DNA of 64,000 nucleotides from Caulobacter rhizosphaerae. GTDB lineage: Bacteria; Pseudomonadota; Alphaproteobacteria; Caulobacterales; Caulobacteraceae. The number at the start of each line of letters is the position of its first letter. Position 1 is the first letter of the stretch. The position numbers and the translations under genes were made by a program. A model generated the notes under the pieces. That model did no database searches. It was not told where the DNA came from and worked only from the letters and a program-made list of their open reading frames with translations. The stretch spans positions 3,030,501 through 3,094,500 of the forward strand of contig NZ_CP048815.1 of assembly GCF_010977555.1 (NCBI RefSeq). The letters are read 5' to 3'. This document shows, piece after piece, positions 34,981-43,147 of this stretch.

Positions 34981-35589
34981 GTGAAAGCCAAGCCCCAGAC
35001 CTCCACCCCGGCCCATCGACCGGCGTCCGACCGCCTGATCGACGCGGCGACCGAGCTCTTCTACCAGCATGGCTTTCGGGCGATCGGCGTCGACGATATC
35101 GCCGCCCGAAGCGGCGTCACCAAGACGACCCTGTACCGATACTTCGAGTCCAAGGACGACTTGGCCGCCGCGTGCCTGACCCGGCTGGCGCTCGAGGACC
35201 TGGACCAGCTCATGGCCATCGCCAAACAGCACCCCGACGACCCGGTGGCGCAGATCCGCGCCATCGTGACGGCGGCCGCGACCAAGGTGACCCAGCCCGG
35301 CTACCGCGGATGGCTGCTGTCCAATCTCGAGGCCGAGATCAGCGACCAGGACCATCCGATCCGGCGGGTCTCAAAGCTTTACAAGACCCGCCTGCGCGAC
35401 CACTTGATCGAGACCGCCCGCCACGCCGGTTTTGGCGCGCCCGCCTCCCTGGCCGACGGCCTGTTGCTCCTGATCGAAGGGGTGGGCGCCAGTTGGCACA
35501 GCCTGGGCGCGGTTGGGCCGGCGGCCAATCTGACGCTGAACTGCGAGTTGCTGATGCAGGGACACCGCGCCGTGGCGCACGCAGCGTAG
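34981..35589 (+). CDS. TetR-family regulator at the end of the efflux operon
   Basis: 202 aa. HTH: RLIDAATELFYQHGFRAIGVDDIAARSGVTKTTLYRYFESKDDL. GTG at 34981 is the start, with AAGGATCT upstream. It is cotranscribed with nodT-emrA-emrB, so this locus has two TetR regulators, one at each end. Its 3' third overlaps, on the other strand, the frame of the deacetylase gene. Confidence 0.9.
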   Translation: MKAKPQTSTPAHRPASDRLIDAATELFYQHGFRAIGVDDIAARSGVTKTTLYRYFESKDDLAAACLTRLALEDLDQLMAIAKQHPDDPVAQIRAIVTAAATKVTQPGYRGWLLSNLEAEISDQDHPIRRVSKLYKTRLRDHLIETARHAGFGAPASLADGLLLLIEGVGASWHSLGAVGPAANLTLNCELLMQGHRAVAHAA

Positions 35590-36393
35590 GGCGTTCACCC
35601 GGTCAGCGGCGCGTCTATCCGGTCTTAAGGTCATCCGGGCGCCCGAACTCTGGGGCGCAGGCTCGTCGAGGCTCATGCGCGCGACAGGCCTGGCGATGGG
35701 CAGGAACGCCTCGAGGAAACGCCAGGCGGGCTCGTCATGGTCCAGGTGGTGCGTCAGCAGGCCCAGCGGCTGGCCCCAGGCCCCGCTCGTCCGACGCTCG
35801 GCCAGCAGGCGGCGGGCCCGCAGCAGGAAACGGATCGCGCCCCGAAAGCGCGCCGTGGGCTTCCAGCGCATGACGTCCAGGTGGGCGTCCAGCCGATTGG
35901 GCTCGGCCGCGCGCCGCATTTCGCCGTAGCAGGACAACTCCAGGCCCTGCTGGTCCAGCGCCTGCTTCAGGGTGCGATGGGCGTTGTTCCAGGGCGGCAC
36001 GAATAGGCGCGGCGTCACGCCGGCGCGGCGAAACACCTTCGTGGCCGCGCTCAGGTTCGACATCACGTCGGCCAGGCGGTCCTGGTCATTGACCTCGCCG
36101 GAGGGCTGTCCCGCCGGCGCGCGGTTCTCGTGGCGGAAGCCGTGGATCGCCAGTTCCGCGCCGGGAACCGCGGCGCAGGCCTTGGCCAAGGCCGCGATAT
36201 CGCCGTCCGGCACGGCGGCGATGGTGATCGGCGCGTCGAAACGGATGGCGAGGGTCAGCAGGCGATCCAGGGCCAGGGTCGGTCGTCGCGCATCGTCGTC
36301 GCGCCACCAGAAGACTGGGGCCCGACCAGCGGCTTTCCAGCGCGCCAGTTCCGGCCCGATCACCCCGGCGATCAGAAGACGAAGCAGCGACAT
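35371..36393 (-). CDS. Polysaccharide deacetylase-like protein (NodB fold)
   Basis: 340 aa in the open frame. The N-terminal 230 residues hold a NodB-type deacetylase: FWWRDDDARRPT (metal-binding Asp pair), ITIAAVPDGD, the ELAIHGFRHENR histidine motif and TPRLFVPPWN. In this family the catalytic metal removes N-acetyl groups from glycans. The start ATG 36393 lies 8 bp after the glycosyltransferase stop, so the two form an operon. The frame does not stop until 35371, 219 bp inside the convergent tetR gene. The last ~80 residues look like reverse-strand tetR and not like family sequence, so the true end may be near 35600-35650, with a frameshift. Confidence 0.8.
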   Translation of the reverse strand: MSLLRLLIAGVIGPELARWKAAGRAPVFWWRDDDARRPTLALDRLLTLAIRFDAPITIAAVPDGDIAALAKACAAVPGAELAIHGFRHENRAPAGQPSGEVNDQDRLADVMSNLSAATKVFRRAGVTPRLFVPPWNNAHRTLKQALDQQGLELSCYGEMRRAAEPNRLDAHLDVMRWKPTARFRGAIRFLLRARRLLAERRTSGAWGQPLGLLTHHLDHDEPAWRFLEAFLPIARPVARMSLDEPAPQSSGARMTLRPDRRAADRVNALRCVRHGAVSLHQQLAVQRQIGRRPNRAQAVPTGAHPFDQEQQAVGQGGGRAKTGVAGGLDQVVAQAGLVKL

Positions 36394-36401
36394 GGCGAGG
36401 C

Positions 36402-37241
36402 CTAGGCCGAATGCCCCAGCCTGGCGTCGTCGAGGTCCAGGCCGATCACCGCGCCCGGGCGCAGGGTCTGCACGCTCTGGCCGCCCAGCATCCGGATCTC
36501 GCGCGCCTTGAGGTTGGAAAGCACCGGATAAAGACCGGCCATGAGGGCGATCAGGAAGCCCATGTCGCCCTCCTTGTAGCCCTTGCGCGAGACATAGCAC
36601 TTGTAGAACCGGCGCATGCCGCGGAACAGGTCGTCCCAGAGGCTCTTGATCTTGCCGCTGTCGGCCAGATCCTGACCGCGCAGAGCGGTGTAACGGTTGA
36701 GGCGCTGGACCATGTCGGCGATGTCGTCGTCGACCTTGTGCAGGATGGCGTTGGACAGCCGGCCGCCATAGGCGCCGGCGAAGGTAGTGCCGGGATGGAC
36801 CCGTTCGTTCTTCCAGTGCTTGACGCCCTTGCGGAACAGCCGGGCCACCGAAGAGGCGCCGAACGAGCCGCCCCAGCCGTGGCGCACCAGTTGCGCGCCC
36901 ACGAAGTTGTCTACCGGCACCTGGTACCAGTCTCCGGCGTCGGCGCGGGCGATCGTCTCGCGGATCTCCCGGGCCAGGGCCGGGGTCACCGCCTCGTCGG
37001 CGTCCAGCTCGACGATCCAATCACCGCGGCAGGCGACGACGCCGGCCTCCTTGCGCAAGCCCTCGACGGGGAAGATTCCGGAGACGACCCGCGCGCCCAT
37101 CTTGCGGGCGATGGCCTCGCTGCGATCGGTGCAGCGATCGGCGACGACGACGATCTCGTCGCAGAACGCGAGCCGCGCCAGACACTCGGCCAGACGCGCC
37201 TCTTCATTGTGGACGCAGACAAGTCCCGACAGGACAGACAT
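36402..37241 (-). CDS. Family 2 glycosyltransferase (WaaE/LpcC-like)
   Basis: 279 aa. A GT-A fold with SGLVCVHNEEARLAECLARL, EIVVVADRCTDRSEAIA and the metal-binding ELDADEAVT motif. The RVHPGTTFAGAYGGRL and MRRFYKCYVSRKGYKEGDMG segments place it in the WaaE/KdtX-like group that adds sugars to lipopolysaccharide core or polysaccharide. It is followed 8 bp later by the deacetylase-like gene, which suggests a shared envelope-glycan role. Confidence 0.88.
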   Translation of the reverse strand: MSVLSGLVCVHNEEARLAECLARLAFCDEIVVVADRCTDRSEAIARKMGARVVSGIFPVEGLRKEAGVVACRGDWIVELDADEAVTPALAREIRETIARADAGDWYQVPVDNFVGAQLVRHGWGGSFGASSVARLFRKGVKHWKNERVHPGTTFAGAYGGRLSNAILHKVDDDIADMVQRLNRYTALRGQDLADSGKIKSLWDDLFRGMRRFYKCYVSRKGYKEGDMGFLIALMAGLYPVLSNLKAREIRMLGGQSVQTLRPGAVIGLDLDDARLGHSA

Positions 37242-37361
37242 GTGATTTCCCCGACCTAGGGCGGCCTTCCAAACACACCCCGTCAGGAAATAAACGTCGC
37301 CCCACCCACGGAACCTCAGAGCTTTTTTTGCGTTTGCGGGCGCGAGAAGGCTTCGCGTTCC

Positions 37362-39848
37362 CTAAAACGTGCGAGAAACCGCGAAACTCCAGGTACGGGG
37401 GCGTAGCGGCGTGACCTGGCGCACCTGGCCGAAGCTGAACGGGTTACCGTAGGCGAAGGTGTCGCTCGAGGCGTTGGCGGGATTGGTCACCGCCAGGGTC
37501 CAGGTCCAGTCCCGCGTCGCCAACTCGGCCGACAGCCGGCCGGTGACATAGCCGCCCATCGACGGCGAGAGGCGGCGGTCGAAGGTCAGGCGCGAGCGGC
37601 CGACATATTCCAGCTCGCTGGTCAGCACCAGGCGTCGCGCGCGGGCCAGGTTCCGCTCGTACCGCGCCATGAGCCCGGCCGAGACGTCCGGCACGCCGGG
37701 CAGCCCGCTCTGGGCCGCCGAGGCGAAGTTGGGGTTCACCTTGCTCAGGCGCGGGCGACTGAACAGGGCGTTGGCGTCCAGGGTCAGGCCGGGAGCCGCC
37801 AGGACGGTCGCCTCGACCTCCAGGCCGGTGTTGCGGCCATCGCCGACATTGGCGGTGTAGGACAGGCCCGAGCTCAGATACTGGTCGGTCTGGATGTCGG
37901 TCCACACGTCGTGAAACAGGGCGGTCCGCAGGATCATGCGGCCGTCGCCGGGCCGGAAGCTGCCGCCGATCTCATAGTTGCGCAGGTGATCGGGCTTGAA
38001 CGCGCCGCGCAGCGCCGACGGCGCGACCAGCCCGCCCGAATTGAACCCGCCGGAGCGATAGCCTTCCGAGGTCAGCAGATAGACCAGGCCTCCGTTCCAG
38101 GTCCTTTGGAGCGAGAGTTTCGGCGAGACGCCGGTGAACCGCGCCTTGCGGTCAAGGGCGCGCGACTGGCCCGGCGCCGGCGCCTCGACCGACGAGGTGG
38201 TGTGCACCTCGCTGCTGAAGGCGCGGCCGCCGAGGCTGGCCGTCCAACCGCCGCCCAGGTCGTAGGCGGTCTCGCCATAGAGGGCCAGCTCTCGTCGCCG
38301 GTCGCGGCGGGCTTCCAGATAGATCAGGCGCGAAGGATCGAAATAGGTCCGCGCCCGCAGTTCGCCGTCGGAGTCCTCCAGGCTGGCCAGGCCGTAGAGC
38401 CCGAACAGCCACCGGAAGCGGTCGGTGTCGGGAGACGACAGCACCACGTCCTCGACCAGCAGTCGCACCTTGCTGGCCTCGTCGAACAGGCCGACGTCGA
38501 GGGAGTCTCCTCCCGCGCCGTTCAGCGCCGCGGTGGCGTCGAACCGGCTGGCGAACCGATGGCGGACATAGCCGGTCGACGACACGAACCGGCCCCAGTC
38601 GCCCGCCCCCGTGACCGTCACCGCGCCCTGCTCCAGGACGTTGTCATGGGTCTCGCGCACCTGGTTGGCGCGCTTCTGGCCGCCCAGACTGGGGGTCGTA
38701 TACTGGCTGTCGGTGGCGTGCAGGTCCTGGCGCGCGCCGGACAGCTGGATCGACCATTCCGGATCCAGCGCCACCGCCAGGGCGGCGCGACCGCCGGTCC
38801 GCGTGGTGCGGTCGACATTGGAGAGGCGCAGGTTGACGTCGTCGACATAGCCGCCATCCACGTCACTGTAGCCCGCCAGGCGAAGGGCGGCGCGGCCGGC
38901 GGCGATCGGCAGGTTGACCACGCCCTCGAAGCGACTGCTGGGCGAGCCGGACTCGGTGACGGCCGCACCGGCCAGCAACGATCCCGACCGTTCGTCCAGC
39001 ACCGGCTTGGCGGAAACGATGCGGTAGACCCCGCTCAGCGAGCCGCCGCCATAGAGCGCGCCTTGGGGCCCGCGCAAGATCTCCACCCGGTCGACATCGA
39101 TCAGCCGCAGGTCCGGATCGGGGGCGTTGTAGGTCAGCGGAATGTTGTCGAGGTAGGTGCCGACCGTCTGCTGAGTGCGGCCGGTGAACGTGCCGTCCGA
39201 CAGGCCGCGCAGCATGATCTTGTTGCGCGCCGCCCCCAGGTTGGTGGTGATGAAGCCGGCGGTCTGCTGGGAGATGCTGGTCGTGTCGATCGCGCCGGCG
39301 TCGCGCAGCCGCGTGGCGCTGATCACGCTGAGTCCGCCGGCCGCCGCGCCCAGGCGGGTCGGACGCTTGGTGGCGGTGACGATGACGCTGTCGATGGCCG
39401 GGGTCGCGACCACCGGCGACGGGGCGACGGCGTGCGGCCTCTCCGCCGGCTCCGGAGCTCGTGTCGCCCGTGCGGGACGGATGCTGACCGTGGCGTTGTC
39501 GAGGATCTCGAACCGGCACGCCGCCCCCGCCGTCACCGCCTGGAGCGCCTGGCGCAGGGTCAGGACTCCGACCACCGCCTCGCTGCGTCCCGGGCAGGAC
39601 GAGGCGCCGCCCAGGGTCACCCGCGCCCGGACGCCCAGGTCAATCAGGGCTTCCGACCGGGACTTCGCCGGGATGTTGAAATTGAACCGCGCCGAGGTCG
39701 CGGCGGCTTCAGTCACCAGGGCCAGGCTGGACGCCAGGGTCAGGACCAGGACGGGACCGGAACGGCGCAGGCGGACGACGGCGATCGCGCCGGGACATCC
39801 CGGATCGTCAGGCCGACCGCGAAGCTGGGATTCCGTGTCCGAAATCAT
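37362..39848 (-). CDS. TonB-dependent transducer with N-terminal STN signalling domain
   Basis: 828 aa. A hydrophobic export segment (about 30-48) precedes an STN (secretin/TonB short N-terminal) domain, about 52-120 (FNFNIPAKSRSEALIDLGV ... RFEILDNATVSI). The TonB box DSVIVTATKR, plug (QQTAGFITTNLGAARNKIMLRGL) and beta-barrel ending in TWSFAVSRTF follow. The STN domain contacts a FecR anti-sigma factor; fecR and fecI lie directly upstream in the same orientation. The receptor thus reports occupancy of its substrate, probably an iron chelate. The first 30 residues before the hydrophobic stretch are unusually long for a signal peptide. Confidence 0.92.
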   Translation of the reverse strand: MISDTESQLRGRPDDPGCPGAIAVVRLRRSGPVLVLTLASSLALVTEAAATSARFNFNIPAKSRSEALIDLGVRARVTLGGASSCPGRSEAVVGVLTLRQALQAVTAGAACRFEILDNATVSIRPARATRAPEPAERPHAVAPSPVVATPAIDSVIVTATKRPTRLGAAAGGLSVISATRLRDAGAIDTTSISQQTAGFITTNLGAARNKIMLRGLSDGTFTGRTQQTVGTYLDNIPLTYNAPDPDLRLIDVDRVEILRGPQGALYGGGSLSGVYRIVSAKPVLDERSGSLLAGAAVTESGSPSSRFEGVVNLPIAAGRAALRLAGYSDVDGGYVDDVNLRLSNVDRTTRTGGRAALAVALDPEWSIQLSGARQDLHATDSQYTTPSLGGQKRANQVRETHDNVLEQGAVTVTGAGDWGRFVSSTGYVRHRFASRFDATAALNGAGGDSLDVGLFDEASKVRLLVEDVVLSSPDTDRFRWLFGLYGLASLEDSDGELRARTYFDPSRLIYLEARRDRRRELALYGETAYDLGGGWTASLGGRAFSSEVHTTSSVEAPAPGQSRALDRKARFTGVSPKLSLQRTWNGGLVYLLTSEGYRSGGFNSGGLVAPSALRGAFKPDHLRNYEIGGSFRPGDGRMILRTALFHDVWTDIQTDQYLSSGLSYTANVGDGRNTGLEVEATVLAAPGLTLDANALFSRPRLSKVNPNFASAAQSGLPGVPDVSAGLMARYERNLARARRLVLTSELEYVGRSRLTFDRRLSPSMGGYVTGRLSAELATRDWTWTLAVTNPANASSDTFAYGNPFSFGQVRQVTPLRPRTWSFAVSRTF

Positions 39849-39919
39849 CGGGCTCCAGCTCTATCCCCCTAGAGCTCAAGCTTCGCGCTTCGAACGATTC
39901 CGGTTCCGTCAGCAAGACC

Positions 39920-40921
39920 CTAGCGCGCCCGGATCACGATGGCGTCGTCGGTCGTCGTCGTTCGTACCGGAAGCAGGTGCGACAGTCGGTCGACCATCGC
40001 ATCCTGGTCATCGACGATCAACACGCCGGAAAGTCGCAGGTTGGCGGCCTCGGCGTCGGCCAGCTTCACCGGACGCGGGAACAGCCGGTTCATATCGCCG
40101 GCGATCTGCGAAAGCGGCTGGTCGCGATAGATCAGCCGGCCCTTGCGCCATCCGGCGATCTCCTCGACGGCCACGGCCTGGACCCGGGCGTCCGCCCTCT
40201 GGCCCTTGCGGTGCGAAAGTCCTTGCCCCGGTCGCAGCCGGAACGGCGCGGCGTCGCGGGGCAGGTTGGGACGCACCTCGACCAGGCCCCGCTGGACGTT
40301 GACCGCCACCTGGCCGTCGCGTTGCCTGACGTCGAACTGGGTGCCGACCACGCGCACTTGGGTGTCGCCCGCCGAAACCAGGAACGGCCGCGAGGCGTCC
40401 TTGGCCACGTCGAAGAAGGCCTGGGCGTCGTCCAGGTGAACGCGGCGCGCGCGGCGCTCGAACCGCACGGTCATCCGCGAGGCGGCGTTCATCTCGATCC
40501 GGGAACCGTCCTCCAAGGCGACCGTCCGACGCTCGCCGACGCCCGTGACATAGGTCGTCTCGTGGGCGCCCAGCAGGCCGCTGCCCGGCAGCAGGATCGC
40601 GCCGGCCACGAAGGCGGCGGCGATCGCCGCGCCGGCCGACCAGATCCAAACCCGCCGCGCCGGCCTCAGCGGGACGACCTTGCCAAGGGAGGCCGTCAGG
40701 GGTTCGGCGGCGAGTTCGGCCTGGGCCAGGCGGCTGTCGAGCGTGAGCCGGTCGTCGAAGCTCAGCACGGCGTCATAGGCCTGGGCATGGGCCGGCGAGG
40801 CCGTCAGCCAGGCGTCGAAATTCAGCCAGTCGCGCTCGGTGACCGCCTCGCCCTGCAGGCGGACGAGCCAGTCGACAGCTTCGGCCATCTCCGCATCGAT
40901 GTCCGTTTGGGCGCGCGTCAT
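39920..40921 (-). CDS. fecR: FecR-family anti-sigma factor / transmembrane sensor
   Basis: 333 aa. The N-terminal cytoplasmic anti-sigma region (about 10-60: AVDWLVRLQGEAVTERDWLNFDAWL) is followed by one membrane helix near 92-112, a periplasmic FecR beta domain (about 120-215, GVGERRTVALEDGSRIEMNAASRM) and a C-terminal STN-like region that meets the receptor. ATG 40921 begins MTRAQTDIDAEM; the frame extends upstream without a Shine-Dalgarno. Neighbours on each side are the ECF sigma factor and the STN receptor, a complete cell-surface signalling set. Confidence 0.93.
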   Translation of the reverse strand: MTRAQTDIDAEMAEAVDWLVRLQGEAVTERDWLNFDAWLTASPAHAQAYDAVLSFDDRLTLDSRLAQAELAAEPLTASLGKVVPLRPARRVWIWSAGAAIAAAFVAGAILLPGSGLLGAHETTYVTGVGERRTVALEDGSRIEMNAASRMTVRFERRARRVHLDDAQAFFDVAKDASRPFLVSAGDTQVRVVGTQFDVRQRDGQVAVNVQRGLVEVRPNLPRDAAPFRLRPGQGLSHRKGQRADARVQAVAVEEIAGWRKGRLIYRDQPLSQIAGDMNRLFPRPVKLADAEAANLRLSGVLIVDDQDAMVDRLSHLLPVRTTTTDDAIVIRAR

Positions 40922-41018
40922 TTCGCTCCGTCCTGACGCCAAGCCGCGTCCTTGCAAGGATAAGACGTCACCAAGGCGGCGAAACCTCCACAAGCTGTGT
41001 CAAAACCAGGAAACACCC

Positions 41019-41516
41019 TCATGCCAGCTTCGCCATCAGCGCCTTCAGGGCAGCGCTCACATGCTTCTCGACCGAGCTGCGGCTGACGCCCATGGCGACC
41101 GCGGTGTCGGCGTGGCTCAGGCCTTCCAGCTTATGAAGCTTGAACGCACGCGCGACCTGGGGCGGCAAGGCGTCGACCGCCGTCATCATCGCGCTCAGCC
41201 GCTGCCGGCCGGCCACGACCTCCTCGGCCGACGGGACATCGGCCACCTGTTGGTCGCCCAGCACAGTGCCCTGCAGGCTGCGCCATCCCTCGTCGCGCGC
41301 CCCAGCCCGCGATTGGCTTCGCAAGCGGTCGAGCATCAGGTTGTTGGCCATGCGGAACAGCAGGGCCGAGCCGTCGCCCTCGACCTCCACGTCGCCCAGG
41401 GCCTGGACCTTCAGGTACAGGTCCTGGATCAGGTCCTCGGCCTCGCTGGCCGAGCGAAGCTTGGCGGCGAAGACGCGCACCAGATTGGCCCGCTTCTCGC
41501 CGTACAGCCGGATCAT
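41019..41516 (-). CDS. fecI: FecI-like ECF sigma factor
   Basis: 165 aa from ATG 41516 (MIRLYGEKRANLVRVF). Region 2 has EAEDLIQDLYLKVQAL and LFRMANNLMLDRLRS; region 4 has LPPQVARAFKLHKLEGLSHADTAVAMGVSRSSVEKHVSAALKAL. The frame remains open to 41660, but the upstream part is unlike the family and would run through the regulatory palindromes. It is expected to direct transcription of the receptor when FecR is triggered. Confidence 0.92.
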   Translation of the reverse strand: MIRLYGEKRANLVRVFAAKLRSASEAEDLIQDLYLKVQALGDVEVEGDGSALLFRMANNLMLDRLRSQSRAGARDEGWRSLQGTVLGDQQVADVPSAEEVVAGRQRLSAMMTAVDALPPQVARAFKLHKLEGLSHADTAVAMGVSRSSVEKHVSAALKALMAKLA

Positions 41517-41643
41517 CGGCGTGATCGATCGAGGGTTTGCGGACAGCGCGGGCTCCAGAGACTCAAGGCGGACGGACGGGTTGCGGCCAAACCTCAACCT
41601 AGGCTGCTGGCGCGCACCGGTCCAGCGCGCTGGAGGCGGGAAG

Positions 41644-41660
41644 TTGCGATTGACTCGCAA
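41644..41660. promoter_or_regulatory. Candidate Fur box 1
   Basis: TTGCGA-N5-TCGCAA is a perfect 17-base palindrome with a 5-base centre, close to Fur boxes of the TGCGAAT-N-ATTCGCA type known in Proteobacteria. It lies upstream of fecI on one side and of the 156-aa gene on the other. Iron control is inference. Confidence 0.65.
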
Positions 41661-41676
41661 TTAGGCGGGGCGCTAA

Positions 41677-41693
41677 ATGCGAATCAGTCGCAA
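41677..41693. promoter_or_regulatory. Candidate Fur box 2
   Basis: ATGCGA-N5-TCGCAA, matching the first site in 5 of 6 arm pairs, begins 33 bases after the start of site 1 (three helical turns, so on the same DNA face). It is 32 bp upstream of the ATG of the divergent 156-aa gene and probably overlaps its promoter. Confidence 0.62.
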
Positions 41694-41725
41694 CAATGAA
41701 GGCGACGCTCGTCCGAGAGGCTGCG

Positions 41726-42196
41726 ATGACACCCGATCCCATGGCGCTGCGTTGGACCGCTGGGCCGACCGTCGGTGAAAGGCTGCTCCTCAGCGCCATG
41801 CGCCAGTGGGCGGCGCTGAGGTCGGCGGGCGAGCACCCCACGCGCCTGGTCGCCCAGGCCCTGGCCTTTCGGGCGTCCAACCGGACAGGCGGCCTGTTCG
41901 TCGCCTGGATGCAGTCGGTGGAGGCCAGCCTGCGGCGGCCGATCCAGGTGGAATGCCCGGCCTGTGGCGGCATCTCCACCGACGAGCAACGGCTGATGGT
42001 CTCCTGCGGACTGGCGGGAACGGCGACGGCGGCGGGCGAGGCCCTGCTCGAGCCGTTGCTGGTCGACGCCCAGCCGACCATGGTGCTGGCGCGCGCTCTG
42101 AACGCCGCCCTGCGGGTCGACGGCTATCCCCTGCCCGCCCGCCTGCGCCAGGAGCCGGACGCCGCGCCGGCGCCCGAGCGGGCCACGGTTCACTGA
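41726..42196 (+). CDS. Hypothetical protein, probably iron-regulated (156 aa)
   Basis: No family recognised. ATG 41726 is chosen because GAGAGG precedes it by 6 bases; ATG 41696 would overlap the second palindrome region. The sequence is helical and soluble, with a CPACGG motif and a second SCG cysteine that could bind a metal, and a tail rich in Pro and Ala. It is divergent from fecI across two Fur-box-like palindromes, so iron control is likely if they are genuine. It converges with modE, ending 7 bp before that gene's stop. Confidence 0.7.
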   Translation: MTPDPMALRWTAGPTVGERLLLSAMRQWAALRSAGEHPTRLVAQALAFRASNRTGGLFVAWMQSVEASLRRPIQVECPACGGISTDEQRLMVSCGLAGTATAAGEALLEPLLVDAQPTMVLARALNAALRVDGYPLPARLRQEPDAAPAPERATVH

Positions 42197-42203
42197 CGAC
42201 CGC

Positions 42204-43004
42204 CTATTCAACGGCGAGGATGACGTTGGACGACGCGATCGTGGCCGTGGCGCGGGCGCCGACAACCAGCGTCGCCTCGGACGCCGCCACGGTCGCGACC
42301 AGGGTCTTGCCGGCCGAGAGGGCGAGCGTGACCTCGCTGACCTCGCCTCCATCCTCGCGGTCGACCACCGTCCCGGCCAGGCGGTTGGTCTCGCCTTCGG
42401 ACGGATCATCGTCGCCCAGGACGACGAAGCTGGACTTGATCAGGGCGACGGCGGGCTTGCCGACCGCCAGTCCCAGTTCCTCGCGGCTGCGACGGGTGAT
42501 GATCGAGGCGATCGCCAAGCCCTCGCCCAGGTCGATCGAGACCCGGGCGGTGACCTCGCCATCCGCGATCGCCGCCACCGTTCCGCGCAAGGCGTTGCGC
42601 GCGCTGGTGCGCAGGCCCAGACTCCAGAACAGGTCGCCCAGGCCCTGGCCGATGTCCGGCTCCGGCGCCGCCAGGCCCGCCTCCAGCCGCGACAGGGCCG
42701 CGCCGATCTCGCGCTCGACCTCGCGAAAGGCCCGGATGACCGCCAGGCCGCGCGGTGTGACGATCGCCGCCCCACCCGCCTTGCCGCCGGCGTTGGCGAC
42801 CACCAGCGGCGCGTCGAACAGGTTGTTCAGCGCCTGGACCCCGTCCCAGGCGCCCTTGTAGCTGAGGCCCAGCTGCTTGGCCGCCGCGCTGATCGAGCCC
42901 AGGCCGCCGATCGCCTCGATCAGGGCGATGCGCTCCAGGCCCACCCGCGCCAGGCCGCCGCGACGCAGGACCAGGGACGCGCTCAGATCACCGTCGATGG
43001 ACAT
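42204..43004 (-). CDS. modE: Molybdate-responsive regulator ModE
   Basis: 266 aa. An N-terminal winged helix (about 18-85: RIALIEAIGGLGSISAAAKQLGLSYKGAWDGVQALN) is followed by two tandem TOBE/Mop domains (about 130-265: SARNALRGTVAAI..., LIKSSFVVL..., SAGKTLVATV). ModE binds molybdate and represses mod transporter genes. The gene faces modB with a strong palindrome in between, so autoregulation and modB control from one operator are likely. Confidence 0.94.
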   Translation of the reverse strand: MSIDGDLSASLVLRRGGLARVGLERIALIEAIGGLGSISAAAKQLGLSYKGAWDGVQALNNLFDAPLVVANAGGKAGGAAIVTPRGLAVIRAFREVEREIGAALSRLEAGLAAPEPDIGQGLGDLFWSLGLRTSARNALRGTVAAIADGEVTARVSIDLGEGLAIASIITRRSREELGLAVGKPAVALIKSSFVVLGDDDPSEGETNRLAGTVVDREDGGEVSEVTLALSAGKTLVATVAASEATLVVGARATATIASSNVILAVE

Positions 43005-43040
43005 CGAAAACCTCGTGGCGAAGGTGACCTGGATCGGAAA

Positions 43041-43072
43041 GCTCGTTATGTAATCTGGCTACATAACCGAGC
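43041..43072. promoter_or_regulatory. ModE operator between modE and modB
   Basis: GTTATGTA-N7-TACATAAC (43045-43067) is a perfect inverted repeat, extended by GCTCG/CGAGC on the outside. It resembles the E. coli ModE site (CGNTATATA-N6-TATATANCG). It lies 37 bp from modE and about 70 bp before modB. Confidence 0.82.
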
Positions 43073-43105
43073 GCCCTCGCGGACTGAAGGGCTGGAACCA
43101 AAGCC

Positions 43106-43147
43106 ATGCCCAACCGCCCGCCGCCGATCAAGCTCAAGGCCCGGTGA
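43106..43147 (+). CDS. Possible 13-aa leader peptide coupled to modB
   Basis: ATG 43106 opens a 13-codon frame ([13 protein letters not shown]) that ends in TGA overlapping the modB GTG (GTGA). It may couple translation to modB. The Pro-rich N-terminus could slow ribosomes. An SD-like GGGCTGGAA lies upstream. It may be fortuitous. Confidence 0.35.
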   Translation: MPNRPPPIKLKAR

